This document shows, piece after piece, positions 7,436 to 16,124 of a stretch of DNA of 64,000 nucleotides. The stretch comes from Micrococcaceae bacterium Sec5.8 (GTDB lineage: Bacteria; Actinomycetota; Actinomycetes; Actinomycetales; Micrococcaceae): contig CP143429.1 in NCBI GenBank assembly GCA_039636775.1, positions 1,612,001-1,676,000 on the forward strand. The letters run 5' to 3'. The stretch's first letter is position 1. Every line of letters starts with the position of its first letter. A program made the translations under genes and the position numbers. The notes beneath the pieces were generated by a model. That model did no database searches, was not told where the DNA came from, and saw only the letters and a list, made by a program, of their open reading frames with translations.

Positions 7436-8005
7436 TTGAGCGAACCCACGGCCCGTAAGGAAGCCCTCGCCGAGGCCAGCGATGACCTGCTCGCCCGGCG
7501 GGCCGGCGACGGAGACATGGAAGCCTTCGAAAACCTGGCGCGCAGGCACGGCACCATGATGCGCGCCTACGCCCGGCGCGTCCTTGGCTCGGTCGATGAC
7601 GCGGACGACGTCGTTCAGGAAGCCCTCATCCAGGCCTGGAAGCAGATAGGTGGACTCCGGGACACGGCAGCCGTGCGACCCTGGCTGATGCGGATTACAG
7701 GCAACCGCGCCCTCGATCACCTGCGGCGCCGCAAGCCGCATACGAACATCTACCATCTTCCCCATCTTTCCGATCCCGCACCGGGTCCCGAAGCGGCCGC
7801 CCTGACCGGATCCCGGACACAGGCCCTGGAACAGGCACTGGCGGCCCTGCCGGAGGAACAGCGGCGATGTTGGATTTTGCGTGAACTCGGCGGGCAATCC
7901 TATGACGACATTGCCGAAGCCTTGAACATCAGCAAAGCGACCGTCCGCGGACGGCTTGCCCGGGCACGGACCACACTGGCGAAGGAACTGGAGGACTGGG
8001 GATGA
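7436..8005 (+). CDS. ECF-type RNA polymerase sigma factor
   Basis: The 189-residue protein begins at TTG 7436 with AGAGGGA about 7 nt upstream. Region 2 is clear (MEAFENLARRHGTMMRAYARR, DDADDVVQEALIQAWKQIGG, RPWLMRITGNRALDHLRRRK). Region 4 follows (ALAALPEEQRRCWILRELGG, YDDIAEALNISKATVRGRLA). No extra domains are present, which fits a group 4 (ECF) sigma. Its stop overlaps the start of the next gene, an Asp23 protein with a zinc-finger-like N-terminus. This suggests an anti-sigma/sigma pair controlling the locus, by context. Confidence 0.92.
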   Translation: MSEPTARKEALAEASDDLLARRAGDGDMEAFENLARRHGTMMRAYARRVLGSVDDADDVVQEALIQAWKQIGGLRDTAAVRPWLMRITGNRALDHLRRRKPHTNIYHLPHLSDPAPGPEAAALTGSRTQALEQALAALPEEQRRCWILRELGGQSYDDIAEALNISKATVRGRLARARTTLAKELEDWG

Positions 8006-8616
8006 ACGACACGACCGACACCGGCTGCGGACGCACGATCGAAGACCTTAGCGACTACCTCGAAACCGGCAGCACCGAAGACCTGGACCACATCCGCGAC
8101 TGCCCGCAGTGCCAGGCCGGCCTCGCCGCGTTGCGACGGCTGCAGAACGTGACACAGGACCTGCTTGCAGCCGACCTTGCCGACGCACACCAGGACGAGA
8201 GTCCCTGGCTGGAAAACATCCTCGCCAACCTGGACCTGGAGATCAAAGCGGGCCGCGATGTCCCACTCACCCCCGACCATCTCGAAGACCTCCTCTACCA
8301 GACGGAAGGCGCTCTCACGGGACTCGTGCGGTCCGTCGGGGACACCATCGACGGCATCATGATCGGCAAATCCCGCTTCATCGGGGACGTGACCGTCCCG
8401 GGCACGCCGGTCACCCTCGACGTGGACGTCTCGGCCCGCTACGGCTACCGGCTCCCGGACCTGGCCGAGACGCTGCGCCGGGAACTTGACACGGCCCTGG
8501 CCACTCACTCCGATCTCAACATCACCTTAGTGAACATCACCATCACCGAACTCCGGCCACCCTCCCCGCATGGATTGAAAGGACAGGACGATGACCGACT
8601 CGGCCCGACTTCGTAG
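8002..8616 (+). CDS. Asp23-type protein with anti-sigma-like zinc-finger N-terminus
   Basis: The 204-residue protein starts at ATG 8002 in an ATGA overlap with the sigma gene. The N-terminal ~45 residues contain Cys9 and then HIRDCPQC (His29, Cys34, Cys37), the H-x4-C-x2-C pattern of zinc anti-sigma (ZAS) domains. The rest (about residues 90-190) is Asp23-like: EGALTGLVRSVGDTIDGI, TLDVDVSARYGYRLPD, LNITLVNITITELRPP. No membrane helix is seen, unlike most ZAS anti-sigmas. A plausible role is to hold the co-transcribed sigma factor in response to envelope state. This is inference from domain order and coupling. Confidence 0.82.
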   Translation: MNDTTDTGCGRTIEDLSDYLETGSTEDLDHIRDCPQCQAGLAALRRLQNVTQDLLAADLADAHQDESPWLENILANLDLEIKAGRDVPLTPDHLEDLLYQTEGALTGLVRSVGDTIDGIMIGKSRFIGDVTVPGTPVTLDVDVSARYGYRLPDLAETLRRELDTALATHSDLNITLVNITITELRPPSPHGLKGQDDDRLGPTS

Positions 8617-8950
8617 CCTCATCCTGTCTCTGGACGGTGTCCACACCGTCTACCCGGCCGACCCCGCCTGGAAAACCACCGCCCGCCGGGTCCGGAACGC
8701 GCTGACCCCGGAGGACCGACCCACTGAACTGGAGTACGTACGCCTCCGCAGTGACACCACGTCACAGACTCTTATGGTCCGGGTCGGCGCCGACGGTACC
8801 GTCCCTACCACGCGCCTGGCACGCGCCATCGCGGCAGCCCTCCGCGCCGCCCTCGATGACGACCGTGCCCCCGGCCCCCTTAAGATCACCGTTGAAATCA
8901 GCTCCATCCGATACCCGCCGGCAACTCCTGGAACGGCACCGGCACCATGA
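8591..8950 (+). CDS. hypothetical protein of the Asp23/sigma locus
   Basis: The 119-residue protein starts at ATG 8591, 26 nt inside the end of the previous gene. GAAAGGACAGGACG lies just upstream. It is soluble, with the layout LRSLILSLDGVHTVYPADPAW, then TELEYVRLRSDTTSQTLMVRV, then TRLARAIAAALRAALDDDR and LKITVEISSIRYPP. The final strand resembles the last strand of Asp23 domains, so it may be a divergent relative. The stop overlaps the next start (ATGA). No established function. Confidence 0.75.
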   Translation: MTDSARLRSLILSLDGVHTVYPADPAWKTTARRVRNALTPEDRPTELEYVRLRSDTTSQTLMVRVGADGTVPTTRLARAIAAALRAALDDDRAPGPLKITVEISSIRYPPATPGTAPAP

Positions 8951-9699
8951 GCCGGCCGCTCGTGTCAGCTCCCGCCGGCCCCGGAAGCGCACCGCGACGC
9001 CAACCCGCGGAAAGGCAGAGCGGCGGAACCTTCCTCCCGTCAGCGTATGCGCCCTCATCGGAAGAACCTATGGACCACCACCTCAACGCACGCCTCTGCC
9101 TGAACGCACTCCGCAGCACCGTCACCATCGATATCCGCGGCAGACTCACCAGCAACTCCCAGGAAACCCTCTCCGGAATCATCGACAGAATCCGGCAGCT
9201 GCGGGCCCGAACCAGTATCCATGTGCTCCTGTGCCACGCCGCGTTCGTGGACCCGGCCGCCCTCGCGGAACTCCGGACTGCTCCGTGCCCCACCGTGACC
9301 TATATACGCCGCAACACCGAAGGCGCCGCCCAGACCGTCACAGGCGCTGCCGCGTCGTCGCAAGTGACCCTGGCGGCAGCCAGCACAGGCGACGGACCCC
9401 GCACACCCCGACTGGTCCGTTCCAGCACTGATGACCTGCTGTCCGCCAGCGACTTTATCTTCGCGTGGCTCGACGACGAAAACGGATGCCCCGGAACGGA
9501 CGTCCCCGAGATGATCGCCCGGTACGAGCTCATCGGCCAGGAGATATCAGCCCGGAACACCGACCCCTCGCCGCCCAACGTAAAGGGCAGGATCAGGCGC
9601 CGGCGTCCCGCGGCAACCCCCGCGCATCCTGAGCACCCTTCAGCTTCCGTGGTGCCGCCCTCCAGAATCCACGCTGACGCCAAAGCATCGCAGATCTGA
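8947..9699 (+). CDS. hypothetical protein, possibly STAS-like
   Basis: The 250-residue protein starts at ATG 8947 (ATGA overlap). An internal ATG at 9070 would give a shorter form lacking the Pro/Ser-rich N-terminus. A central segment (TVTIDIRGRLTSNSQETLSG, IHVLLCHAAFVDPAALAEL) has the strand-helix rhythm of STAS anti-sigma-antagonist domains, though the match is weak. The C-terminal third is Pro/Arg/Ser-rich and probably disordered. Coupling to a sigma factor and a ZAS-Asp23 protein makes a regulatory role tempting but unproven. Confidence 0.6.
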   Translation: MSRPLVSAPAGPGSAPRRQPAERQSGGTFLPSAYAPSSEEPMDHHLNARLCLNALRSTVTIDIRGRLTSNSQETLSGIIDRIRQLRARTSIHVLLCHAAFVDPAALAELRTAPCPTVTYIRRNTEGAAQTVTGAAASSQVTLAAASTGDGPRTPRLVRSSTDDLLSASDFIFAWLDDENGCPGTDVPEMIARYELIGQEISARNTDPSPPNVKGRIRRRRPAATPAHPEHPSASVVPPSRIHADAKASQI

Positions 9700-9706
9700 G
9701 GAGTCG

Positions 9707-9997
9707 ATGCTGACTTTCCACCTCACCTATGTCGCCACCCTACTCGTGGCCGGGCTGCTGGCCCTGGCCCTGGTTCTGGTATTCATCGTGCTGCTTCTGG
9801 TGGCAGTCGCGGCCCTCGCCCTGGGCAGGATTTCATCAGCCCTGCTTTCGATAGGGCGGAACCGAAGCCGTGAATGGGGCAACCACGATGGCAGGATCCG
9901 CAGCCGCCCGATGCCGGGGTGGGCCGCTGACGCCGGGGTGACGAAGTCCACCACCGGATCCCCGGCAAAGCAGGCCGCAGCGGGAACCGTCGTCTGA
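9707..9997 (+). CDS. small membrane protein (96 aa)
   Basis: It starts at ATG 9707, 7 nt after the previous stop, with TGAGGAG just upstream. One long hydrophobic stretch (about residues 5-47) could be one or two helices. A soluble basic tail follows (IGRNRSREWGNHDGRIRSRP). It is the last gene of the sigma/Asp23 transcript. Function unknown. Confidence 0.65.
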   Translation: MLTFHLTYVATLLVAGLLALALVLVFIVLLLVAVAALALGRISSALLSIGRNRSREWGNHDGRIRSRPMPGWAADAGVTKSTTGSPAKQAAAGTVV

Positions 9998-10209
9998 ACC
10001 CGTTCATCGCAACCAGGCCAGTGTCCGTGATCCAATGTCAACGCTGGCTGCGCACGGGGCTGCCGCCGTCCTGACCTCCCCACTCGAAGTCTCGGACATC
10101 CTGCGACGGCCCGGCCACCATCGCGCTCCGGGTGGGGGGCACCGGCCCGGTACGCTGAGGTGGGGCTGGCCGCTGGGCCGGCCTGACACGACAGGGTAGG
10201 GAGTTCACT

Positions 10210-10389
10210 GTGGCAGGCAAGTACGAGGTTTACCAGGACAAGTCCGGCGGCTACCGGTTCCGGCTCAAGGCAGCCAACGGCGAAACCATCGCCTCCTCTG
10301 AAAGCTACACGGCCAAGGCTGGCGCTCTGGGCGGCATCGAATCCGTAAAGAAGAACGCAGACTCGCAAATCATCGACCTCACCACCTAA
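10210..10389 (+). CDS. YegP/DUF1508 family protein (59 aa)
   Basis: A GTG at 10210, after a GGTAGGGAG RBS, opens a 59-residue frame that ends at TAA 10387-10389. It contains GKYEVYQDKSGGYRFRLKAA, then GETIASSESYTAKAGALGGI and ESVKKNADSQIIDLT. This is a single copy of the DUF1508 (YegP) fold, which pairs an aromatic-rich strand with a Lys-rich helix. These small proteins have no established activity. It is likely monocistronic. Confidence 0.88.
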   Translation: MAGKYEVYQDKSGGYRFRLKAANGETIASSESYTAKAGALGGIESVKKNADSQIIDLTT

Positions 10390-10502
10390 TCCTTCGGCAG
10401 GCCGGCCGGGTGGCAGCACCGGGCACTGGCGAGCCCTTGCTAAGCAGGCTTATTATGTTGGGGCGGCCCAAATAGGCTGCCACCAATTCGAGGAGGGACA
10501 GC

Positions 10503-10679
10503 ATGGGACTGGGCGACAAGATCGAGAACGCAGCACAGAAGGCCGGCGGTAAGGGCAAGGAAGCCGCCGGATCAGCCACCGGTGATGACAGCCTGAAAGC
10601 CGAAGGTCAGACCGACCAGGCCAAAGGCGACCTGAAGCAGGCCGGCGAAAAAGTCAAGGACGCCTTCAAAAAGGATTGA
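10503..10679 (+). CDS. CsbD family protein (58 aa)
   Basis: It starts at ATG 10503 after GAGGAGGGACAGC. Motifs are MGLGDKIENAAQKAGGKGKE, SATGDDSLKAEGQTDQAKGD and LKQAGEKVKDAFKKD, a complete short CsbD protein. A compact hairpin follows at 10696-10725. The 3' part of the gene plus ~150 bp of downstream DNA recurs at 17967-18185. It is a paralogue of the CsbD genes at 7082 and 14506. Confidence 0.93.
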   Translation: MGLGDKIENAAQKAGGKGKEAAGSATGDDSLKAEGQTDQAKGDLKQAGEKVKDAFKKD

Positions 10680-10832
10680 TCCTCGACACCAGCTAATAGG
10701 TGCACTCCTGCGGGAGTGCACCTATCCGCTTACCCGCCGCTCTCCACTTCAGGCGGCAACATGATGCGTACCTCGTTGGGATGCTGACGCACCGGAACAC
10801 TAGGGGCCTTCGTCGAGTTTTCGCATCAGTAC
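10614..10832 (+). repeat. 219-bp duplication, copy 1 (csbD 3' end and flank)
   Basis: This stretch aligns without gaps to 17967-18185 at a constant offset of 7353 bp. I count roughly ten mismatches. It covers the last ~22 codons of csbD, the terminator and about 110 bp beyond it, ending near TTTTCGCATCA. Copy 1 contains the intact gene, so it is probably the source. Confidence 0.9.
10696..10725 (+). terminator. csbD hairpin terminator
   Basis: Arms 10696-10708 and 10713-10725 pair perfectly over 13 bp (core AGGTGCACTCC) with loop TGCG. In the duplicated copy, paired bases on both arms have changed together, which supports the stem as a selected structure. Confidence 0.85.
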
Positions 10833-11105
10833 GGTGCCACCCTGTCCTGCACAGCAAACCCCAAAATCGCCGTCTCATTCGCGGCCGCTTTTGCTGGCTG
10901 CAAAAATCGAATAAAGGGGAACTACACCCCGGGACGCAACTTCCAGCGGGCTCACCACCGCCCAGAGCAACCCGTTCACCATCAGCTAACGGCCGGCTGC
11001 CGACGCCACGACACCTGATCACTCCGGGACCACCGACCGACTCACGGTTTTGTTCACCGACGACGGGACCGCGAACTCCTGGACAACACTCCAGATAACG
11101 GGGCA
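10833..11105. other. no gene seen
   Basis: Frames crossing this gap lack start signals and family-like composition. It separates the plus-strand csbD transcript from the converging minus-strand GH15 transcript. No terminator was recognised for the latter. Confidence 0.4.
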
Positions 11106-11243
11106 TCACGGTGAATATCGGCGTGGCGGTAGCAGTGTCGCAGGGGTGTTTCTTGCCGCGAGGGCTGCGGCAACCACGAGAACTACCAGTATTCCGAACT
11201 GAATCAACGCACGGCGCCGACGTCCGGGAACCGGACCCGTCAC
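11106..11243 (-). CDS. small single-helix protein coupled to GH15 gene (45 aa)
   Basis: A GTG at 11243-11241 overlaps the TGA of the GH15 gene (GTGA), the usual sign of translational coupling. The 45-residue product has a basic start (VPGRRRRA), one hydrophobic helix (LIQFGILVVLVVAAALAA) and a short polar tail. It would sit in the membrane with its N-terminus inside. No family recognised. The evidence is the overlap and the clean hydrophobic segment. Confidence 0.45.
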   Translation of the reverse strand: MTGPVPGRRRRALIQFGILVVLVVAAALAARNTPATLLPPRRYSP

Positions 11244-13087
11244 GGGGCGTCCCAGGCGCCGGCAGCAGGGAGCCGGTCTTTGTCCTCGGCCGTGCGGATG
11301 GCCCAGGCGGCGTTGACGAGGCCGATATGGCTGAAGGCCTGCGGGAAATTTCCGAGCAGCTCGCTGCTGGCCGGGGCGACCTCCTCGGCCAGCAGGCCCA
11401 GATCCGTGGCGAACCCAGCGGCCCGTTCGAAGACAGCGCGGGCCCGCCGGGTCTGCCCGGCCAAGGCGAGGGCATGGGCCAGCCAGAAGGTGCACAGCAG
11501 AAACGTTCCTTCCACTCCGGAGAGCCCGTCATCGGCCCGGTACCGGTACACCAGGCCCCGGTTGTCGGTGAGCCGATCGTCGATGGCCTCGATCGTTGCC
11601 AGCATCCGGGGATCATCGGCGGGCACGAATCCCACGATGGAGAGCATCAGTGCCGACGCATCCAGGTCCTCGGAGCCGTAGGCCTGGGTATAGGCGCCGG
11701 CTCTGGCGTTCCAGCCGTTCGCCCGGATCGAGCCGGCCAGTTGCGCCCGGGTCTGCACCCAGTGCGGAACCCGCGCTTCCGCATTCAGGAGGCCGGCGAG
11801 GCCGATGGCCCGGTCCACGGCCACCCAGCACATCAGCTTTGAATGAAGGTAGTGCCGGGGTGCGCCGCGGACCTCCCAGATGCCCTGATCCGTGGACTGC
11901 CAGCGCGACGCTGCAGCGTCGGCCGCATCGGCCAGGAAATGCCGCGTCCCGGGCTCCAGATCGTTCAGATACTCCGGGAGGGTCGCGGCGGCGTCGAGGA
12001 GTTCGCCGTAGACGTCGAGCTGGCGCTGGTCCCAGGCGCCGTTTCCCACCCGCACCGGGGCGCTGCCGCGCCAGCCCGGCAGGTGGGCCAGCACTCGTTC
12101 GGACAGGTCCCGTTCCCCGCCGATGCCGTACATGATCTGCAGCTCGCCGCCGTTGCTCAGCCGGCCGGCGGCAGCCGTCGCGAGGAACTGGAAAAACTTC
12201 CCAGCCTCGTCCGGACACGCAGCCACCCACAGCGCCTGCAGGGTCATGCTGGCGTCCCGGATCCAGGTATACCGGTAGTCCCAGTTCCGGGTGCCGCCGA
12301 CGACCTCGGGCAGGGACGTCGTCGGGGCGGCGACGATCGCGCCGGTCGGATAGAACATCAGTGCCTGCAGGACCCTGCCGCTGGAAGCGACCAGGTCCTG
12401 CCACGGTCCGTCGTAGCTCTGGTGCATCTGCGACCAGCTCTCCCAGCCCGCCAGCGTGTCCTCCAGCCGGAGGGCGATGTCCTCCTGGTTCCAGAACACC
12501 GGCGGTACCCGCCCGGGATTTTGGTGGTGAAGGGCGAATCCCAAAACGTCTCCGGTCCGAAGGACTGGCTTCGCCCGCGCTTCACCACCCTCGAGGTCGA
12601 AGGCGACCTGGGTGGAAAAGGCCAGCACGTCGGCCCCGCCGCGGACCAGAAGGCCGCCGGGGGTTCCGTAGAGAAGAGGCCGGATCAGCCCGTAATCCGG
12701 CCGCGGCGTGAACATCACCTCCATCTCGACTTCACCGTCGATGCAGGCAACCTGCCGCAGCAATGTTCCGGGCGCCCCCGCCCCGAGTTCGTGGCCCCGG
12801 TTCCCATCTCCCAGGACCAGGGCATCGGTGACTGTCACGGTTCCGGCGGCCGTGGTGTGGACCGTTTCCAGCACCATCGTCGGCCCGAGGTACCGGCGAC
12901 TCGAAGAGTGCGGGGCCGCAGGCCGGATCGACCAGTAGCCTGCGTCCTCGCCCAGGATCCGACCGAACACCGAGGGACTGTCAAAACGGGGAAAACACAG
13001 CCAGTCCACCGAACCCGCAGCGCTCACCAGCGCGGCGGAGCGGCAATCAGAGAGCATGCCATAGCTGGCGATGGGCTCACTGGTCAT
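11240..13087 (-). CDS. glycoside hydrolase family 15 (glucoamylase/trehalase-like)
   Basis: The 615-residue cytoplasmic protein has the usual GH15 architecture. The N-terminal beta-sandwich starts IASYGMLSDCRSAALVSAAG and DWLCFPRFDSPSVFGRIL. The catalytic (alpha/alpha)6 barrel contains TRNWDYRYTWIRDASMTLQA and YLHSKLMCWVAVDRAIGLA. The C-terminal EEVAPASSELLGNFPQAFSH holds the likely catalytic base Glu. Family members hydrolyse terminal alpha-1,4 glucosides or trehalose, and the substrate cannot be told from sequence alone. There is no signal peptide. The start ATG is at 13087. The downstream small membrane gene is coupled. Confidence 0.93.
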   Translation of the reverse strand: MTSEPIASYGMLSDCRSAALVSAAGSVDWLCFPRFDSPSVFGRILGEDAGYWSIRPAAPHSSSRRYLGPTMVLETVHTTAAGTVTVTDALVLGDGNRGHELGAGAPGTLLRQVACIDGEVEMEVMFTPRPDYGLIRPLLYGTPGGLLVRGGADVLAFSTQVAFDLEGGEARAKPVLRTGDVLGFALHHQNPGRVPPVFWNQEDIALRLEDTLAGWESWSQMHQSYDGPWQDLVASSGRVLQALMFYPTGAIVAAPTTSLPEVVGGTRNWDYRYTWIRDASMTLQALWVAACPDEAGKFFQFLATAAAGRLSNGGELQIMYGIGGERDLSERVLAHLPGWRGSAPVRVGNGAWDQRQLDVYGELLDAAATLPEYLNDLEPGTRHFLADAADAAASRWQSTDQGIWEVRGAPRHYLHSKLMCWVAVDRAIGLAGLLNAEARVPHWVQTRAQLAGSIRANGWNARAGAYTQAYGSEDLDASALMLSIVGFVPADDPRMLATIEAIDDRLTDNRGLVYRYRADDGLSGVEGTFLLCTFWLAHALALAGQTRRARAVFERAAGFATDLGLLAEEVAPASSELLGNFPQAFSHIGLVNAAWAIRTAEDKDRLPAAGAWDAP

Positions 13088-13423
13088 CGGTACACCCTGT
13101 CTGATTCATTCAGGACGGTCCAGAGCCTGGCACGGTGGAACGTCGGATACGTTCCCCTGGCTCTCATTAAGGACCCGCGGCCGGGGACGAGCAACATCAA
13201 AGTTCTTACATATCCCGAACGGCTTCCTCTATATACCGCAGTCAGGGCGCCGGTGCATATGGACGCAGAGCAGCCAGATCGGGGTTGGGGACCAGTTCGG
13301 CCGGAACCGGCATCACCTGTCGGTGGTGTCCGATAACGATCGTTACCGAACGCCGTGCAGCATAAGATCAGATATTTCACGAATTAGAAAGCCTGTGGGT
13401 AGACCCCGGTGGGTGTCTTCGGG
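13088..13423. other. intergenic, upstream of GH15
   Basis: No gene seen. This stretch should hold the GH15 promoter on the minus strand, but no clear -35/-10 pair stood out. Confidence 0.35.
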
Positions 13424-13957
13424 TCAGTTGGTGGTTGCCGCGTGGAGGTTCAGGCTGGCGGAGAAGATGATCCAGGAAATGTACGGGAGTAACAACAGCC
13501 CTGCGGTCATGTCGTTAGGGCCGAAGCGGAGAACGGTCAGGCCCACTCCCAGGAACAGAGCGATATTGACGAAGAAAAGCCAGCCACAGGGCGGCGGTTC
13601 CGAGCATGGGATACATGCTGAAGAATGTCGGTGCCCAGGCCAAGTTCAAAGCCAGCTGGAGCCCGTAGGCTGACAAGGCGCCTCGGCGGGGGCCGACCGC
13701 TGGCGCCATATGAGCCAGGCGGCTACGACCATGGCCGTGTGGAGCACCGTCCAGACGGTCCCGAAGACCCACCCCAGTGGTCTCCAGAGCGCCTAGTTCG
13801 CTGTCGCGTACCAGCCGTGGGCGTTCGCGATGATCGCCAGGGAACCTAGGAACGACACCGCGTGGGATACGGCAGAGAACGCCAGTAACGCCGCGATCTG
13901 AGGGCCGGTGCCCGGCATTGGCTGCTCAGGCATGGGTTGTTCAGATTTCGCGGGCAC
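13424..13957 (-). pseudogene. TspO/MBR family (tryptophan-rich sensory protein) pseudogene
   Basis: Reading three minus-strand frames in turn rebuilds a TspO protein. The parts are ALLAFSAVSHAVSFLGSLA and NAHGWYATAN, then an in-frame TAG, then LGWVFGTVWTVLHTAMVVAA, a frameshift, AYGLQLALNLAWAPTFFSMY, a second frameshift, and LFFVNIALFLGVGLTVLRFG with YISWIIFSASLNLHAATTN before the stop. The conserved WYATA, GxVWT and ALNLAW elements are all present. One nonsense change (probably AAG to TAG) and two frameshifts make it inactive. TspO proteins bind porphyrins or cholesterol-like ligands in the membrane. Confidence 0.85.
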
Positions 13958-14505
13958 AGGTAAACCTAGGGCAATTCCGGGGCGGCCGTCCACCCGGCCG
14001 CTACGCCGGGGACCAGGTGCCGCGTCCGGATGACGAGGCGATCCGCGCGGATTCAGCAGACGAGTTCGCCGCTGGACCTGGCCTCGCCCCGCCTTAGGCT
14101 GCACACACCATTGGCGCACCCGTGGCGCTCTTCATGCTCATCGCCGGGCGCCGGCTTCAGTGCCCGGACCGCTCCCGGACACGGGCCCTGGCCGGAGAGG
14201 AAGGCGCACATGCGCGATCGTGCCTGTGCGGGTACTGAACAGTACAACCAGGGCGCGGCTGCTGTTTGGTACCGAGACAACGGCCGGGTGTATCGGCAGC
14301 ATCCTCTCGGACGAATCCTTTCTCGCGATATTCCTGGTTGTCGCAGGGTTCCCTGCGCCAGCAACGGCCTCCGGGACCTACTCCCGGCCGACGCCGCCCC
14401 GCCCCGGTCTGTCCGTCAGTAGAAGTTATTTCACACGGGTGCCTGCAGGCGAAAGCGCGGCAGTGGTGCGATCCCTCTGGCCGCACTTTCGTCCGACTGT
14501 ATGTC
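13958..14505. other. no gene recognised (548 bp)
   Basis: Several overlapping open frames cross this interval on both strands, but none has a good RBS or a recognisable motif. One plus-strand frame near 14230-14350 (GTETTAGCIGSILSDESFLA) looks more protein-like than the rest. It may be a decayed gene adjoining the TspO pseudogene. Confidence 0.3.
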
Positions 14506-14682
14506 TTAGTGCTTTTTGAAGGCGTCTTTGACTTTTTCGCCGGCCTGCTTCAGATCGGCTTTGACCTGGTGGCCTTTGCCTTCGGCCTTTAGCCTGTCGT
14601 TACCGGTGGCGTCGCCGGCGGTTTCTTTGCCCTTACCTTGGAGTTTCTCGGCGGCGTTGTGGATCTTGTCTCCCAAACCCAT
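14506..14682 (-). CDS. CsbD family protein (58 aa)
   Basis: The start is ATG 14682-14680, preceded on its strand by TAAGGAGAATCACC. The sequence MGLGDKIHNAAEKLQGKGKE, DATGNDRLKAEGKGHQVKAD, LKQAGEKVKDAFKKH is a full short CsbD. It shares its first and last segments with the CsbD at 10503, so the two are close paralogues on opposite strands. It lies alone between the TspO remnant and the tat genes. Confidence 0.92.
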   Translation of the reverse strand: MGLGDKIHNAAEKLQGKGKETAGDATGNDRLKAEGKGHQVKADLKQAGEKVKDAFKKH

Positions 14683-15009
14683 GGTGATTCTCCTTAGGTG
14701 GTGGCCGCCGGCAACGGAAATGCCGCGGAGGCCGATAGTCCATTGTAGGGACGACACCATCAGGAATGGGAGCGATGGACAATTGGATATCCACTGCCCA
14801 GCAGCCCGAACTGGCGGGCGTGGCCGGCCCCTGGGTCCGGGCCGGAGATTACCGCGGGCATTAGGGTGTGATTTCGGCGCTGGGGGGCAGGTCTGCTTCG
14901 GTGTTGGAACGGCCCTTCGAAGACAGAACATAGGTGAGGACCCGTTAGCAGCGCGGCTTCCGGCACTAGGCCGGGCAGACGGTGCGCGGCTGGGCCGGTG
15001 CGCCGGGGG
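14683..15009. other. no gene seen (327 bp)
   Basis: The interval lies upstream of the minus-strand csbD and downstream of tatC, so it should contain the csbD promoter. No motif strong enough to call was found. Confidence 0.35.
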
Positions 15010-15845
15010 CTAGAGATTCCCCAGTTCGGGGCCGGGAGTCCCCTGGTCCGCGATGGCTTCGGTCTCAGTGGCGCGTTTGATGGCCCGCTTGTTCCGGCGG
15101 CGGTCATTGAGCAGGCAGAGCCCGATGGCTGTGAAGAACAACACCAGCATGGGCACGGCCAGATAGAACATACTCGTTGCATCCGCGCCCGGCGCGGCCA
15201 TGGCTGCGAACAGGCAGACCAGGAACACGGTGATCCGCCAGCTCTTGAGGAGTTGGGCTCCCTTGACCAGACCGGCCAGGTTCAGGCCGAACAGGACCAC
15301 GGGCAGCAGGAACGCGATGCCGAAGGCCAGCAGCAGGCGCAGCACGAAGGAAAGGTAGATCTGGGCGCTGATGAAGTTGGAGCCCCCGGCGGGAGTGAAA
15401 TCCGTCAATACCCGGACCGCGTTCGGTAGCACGAGCCAGGCCGGGCCACGCCGCCGAGGAACAACGGCACGGCCGCCGCGGCGAACGACAAGGCGATGCG
15501 GCGTTCCTTCTTATGCAGGCCCGGGACGATGAACGCCCAGAGCTGGTAGAGCCAGACGGGGCTGGCGAGGATCAGTCCCAGGAACACGGAGACCTGGATC
15601 AACAGGTCGAAGGAGCTCGCCACGCCGTCGAAATTCAGCGTTGCCTGCCGGCCCTCATGCTCGTTCAGGTCACGGATCGGCTTGATCAGCGCTGTAAGAA
15701 AGGGCTGATAGACGAGAAAGCCGACGACGGTTCCCAGCACCACGGCGATCGCGGCCTTGAACAGCCGGTTCCGCAGCTCTTTGAGGTGGTCCAGGAGCGC
15801 CATCCGCCCCTCGGGGTTGGACCGGCCGCTCTTACCGGCTGCCAT
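15010..15845 (-). pseudogene. tatC: tatC with one frameshift
   Basis: The N-terminal half (15405-15845) reads GRMALLDHLKELRNRLFKAA, PVWLYQLWAFIVPGLHKKER and ends in LFLGGVA before drifting out of frame. The C-terminal half (15010-15432) resumes with LPNAVRVLTDFTPAGGSNFI, SFVLRLLLAFGIAFLLPVVL and SMFYLAVPMLVLFF. Together they make a complete ~278-residue six-helix TatC, the twin-arginine translocase receptor. The join is a single-base shift near 15430-15440. It may be a true mutation or a sequencing error. The start is 6 bp after the tatA stop, so the pair is an operon. Confidence 0.85.
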
Positions 15846-15851
15846 GATGTC

Positions 15852-16124
15852 TTAGGCGCGGTCCGGCGGCGGAACATCGGTTGCATCACCGGTGCGGCTT
15901 TCGGCCCCCGCTGACTTCGGGTGGTTCACGGTTCGGCCCTTGACGGGTCCGGAGTCCGCGGCGTCCTTCTCAGGAGTGCCCTCCTCCTTCATCTCGCGGA
16001 CTTCGGACTTAAAGATACGCATCGATTGGCCCAGGCTCCTGGCCATGCCCGGCAGCTTGGGTGCAGCAAAAAGCACCAGAACGAGAACGATGATGATGAT
16101 CAGATGCCAGCCTTCAAGCCTCAT
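15852..16124 (-). CDS. tatA: twin-arginine translocase subunit TatA
   Basis: The 90-residue protein starts at the ATG at 16124-16122 because AAAGGACC lies 6 nt upstream. An ATG six codons earlier would bury that RBS. It has a short periplasmic start (MRLEGWH), one membrane helix ([19 protein letters not shown]), the conserved amphipathic helix ([20 protein letters not shown]) and a polar tail. TatA oligomers form the pore of the Tat pathway. tatC follows but is frameshifted. A Tat-type ferritin-like gene lies ~590 bp upstream on the same strand. Confidence 0.92.
   Translation of the reverse strand: MRLEGWHLIIIIVLVLVLFAAPKLPGMARSLGQSMRIFKSEVREMKEEGTPEKDAADSGPVKGRTVNHPKSAGAESRTGDATDVPPPDRA

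Noticed and set aside
10693..11616. 307-codon minus-strand frame
   Set aside because: It overlaps the GH15 end out of frame and crosses the csbD terminator. Its composition is Pro/Arg/Ser-rich and it has no RBS.
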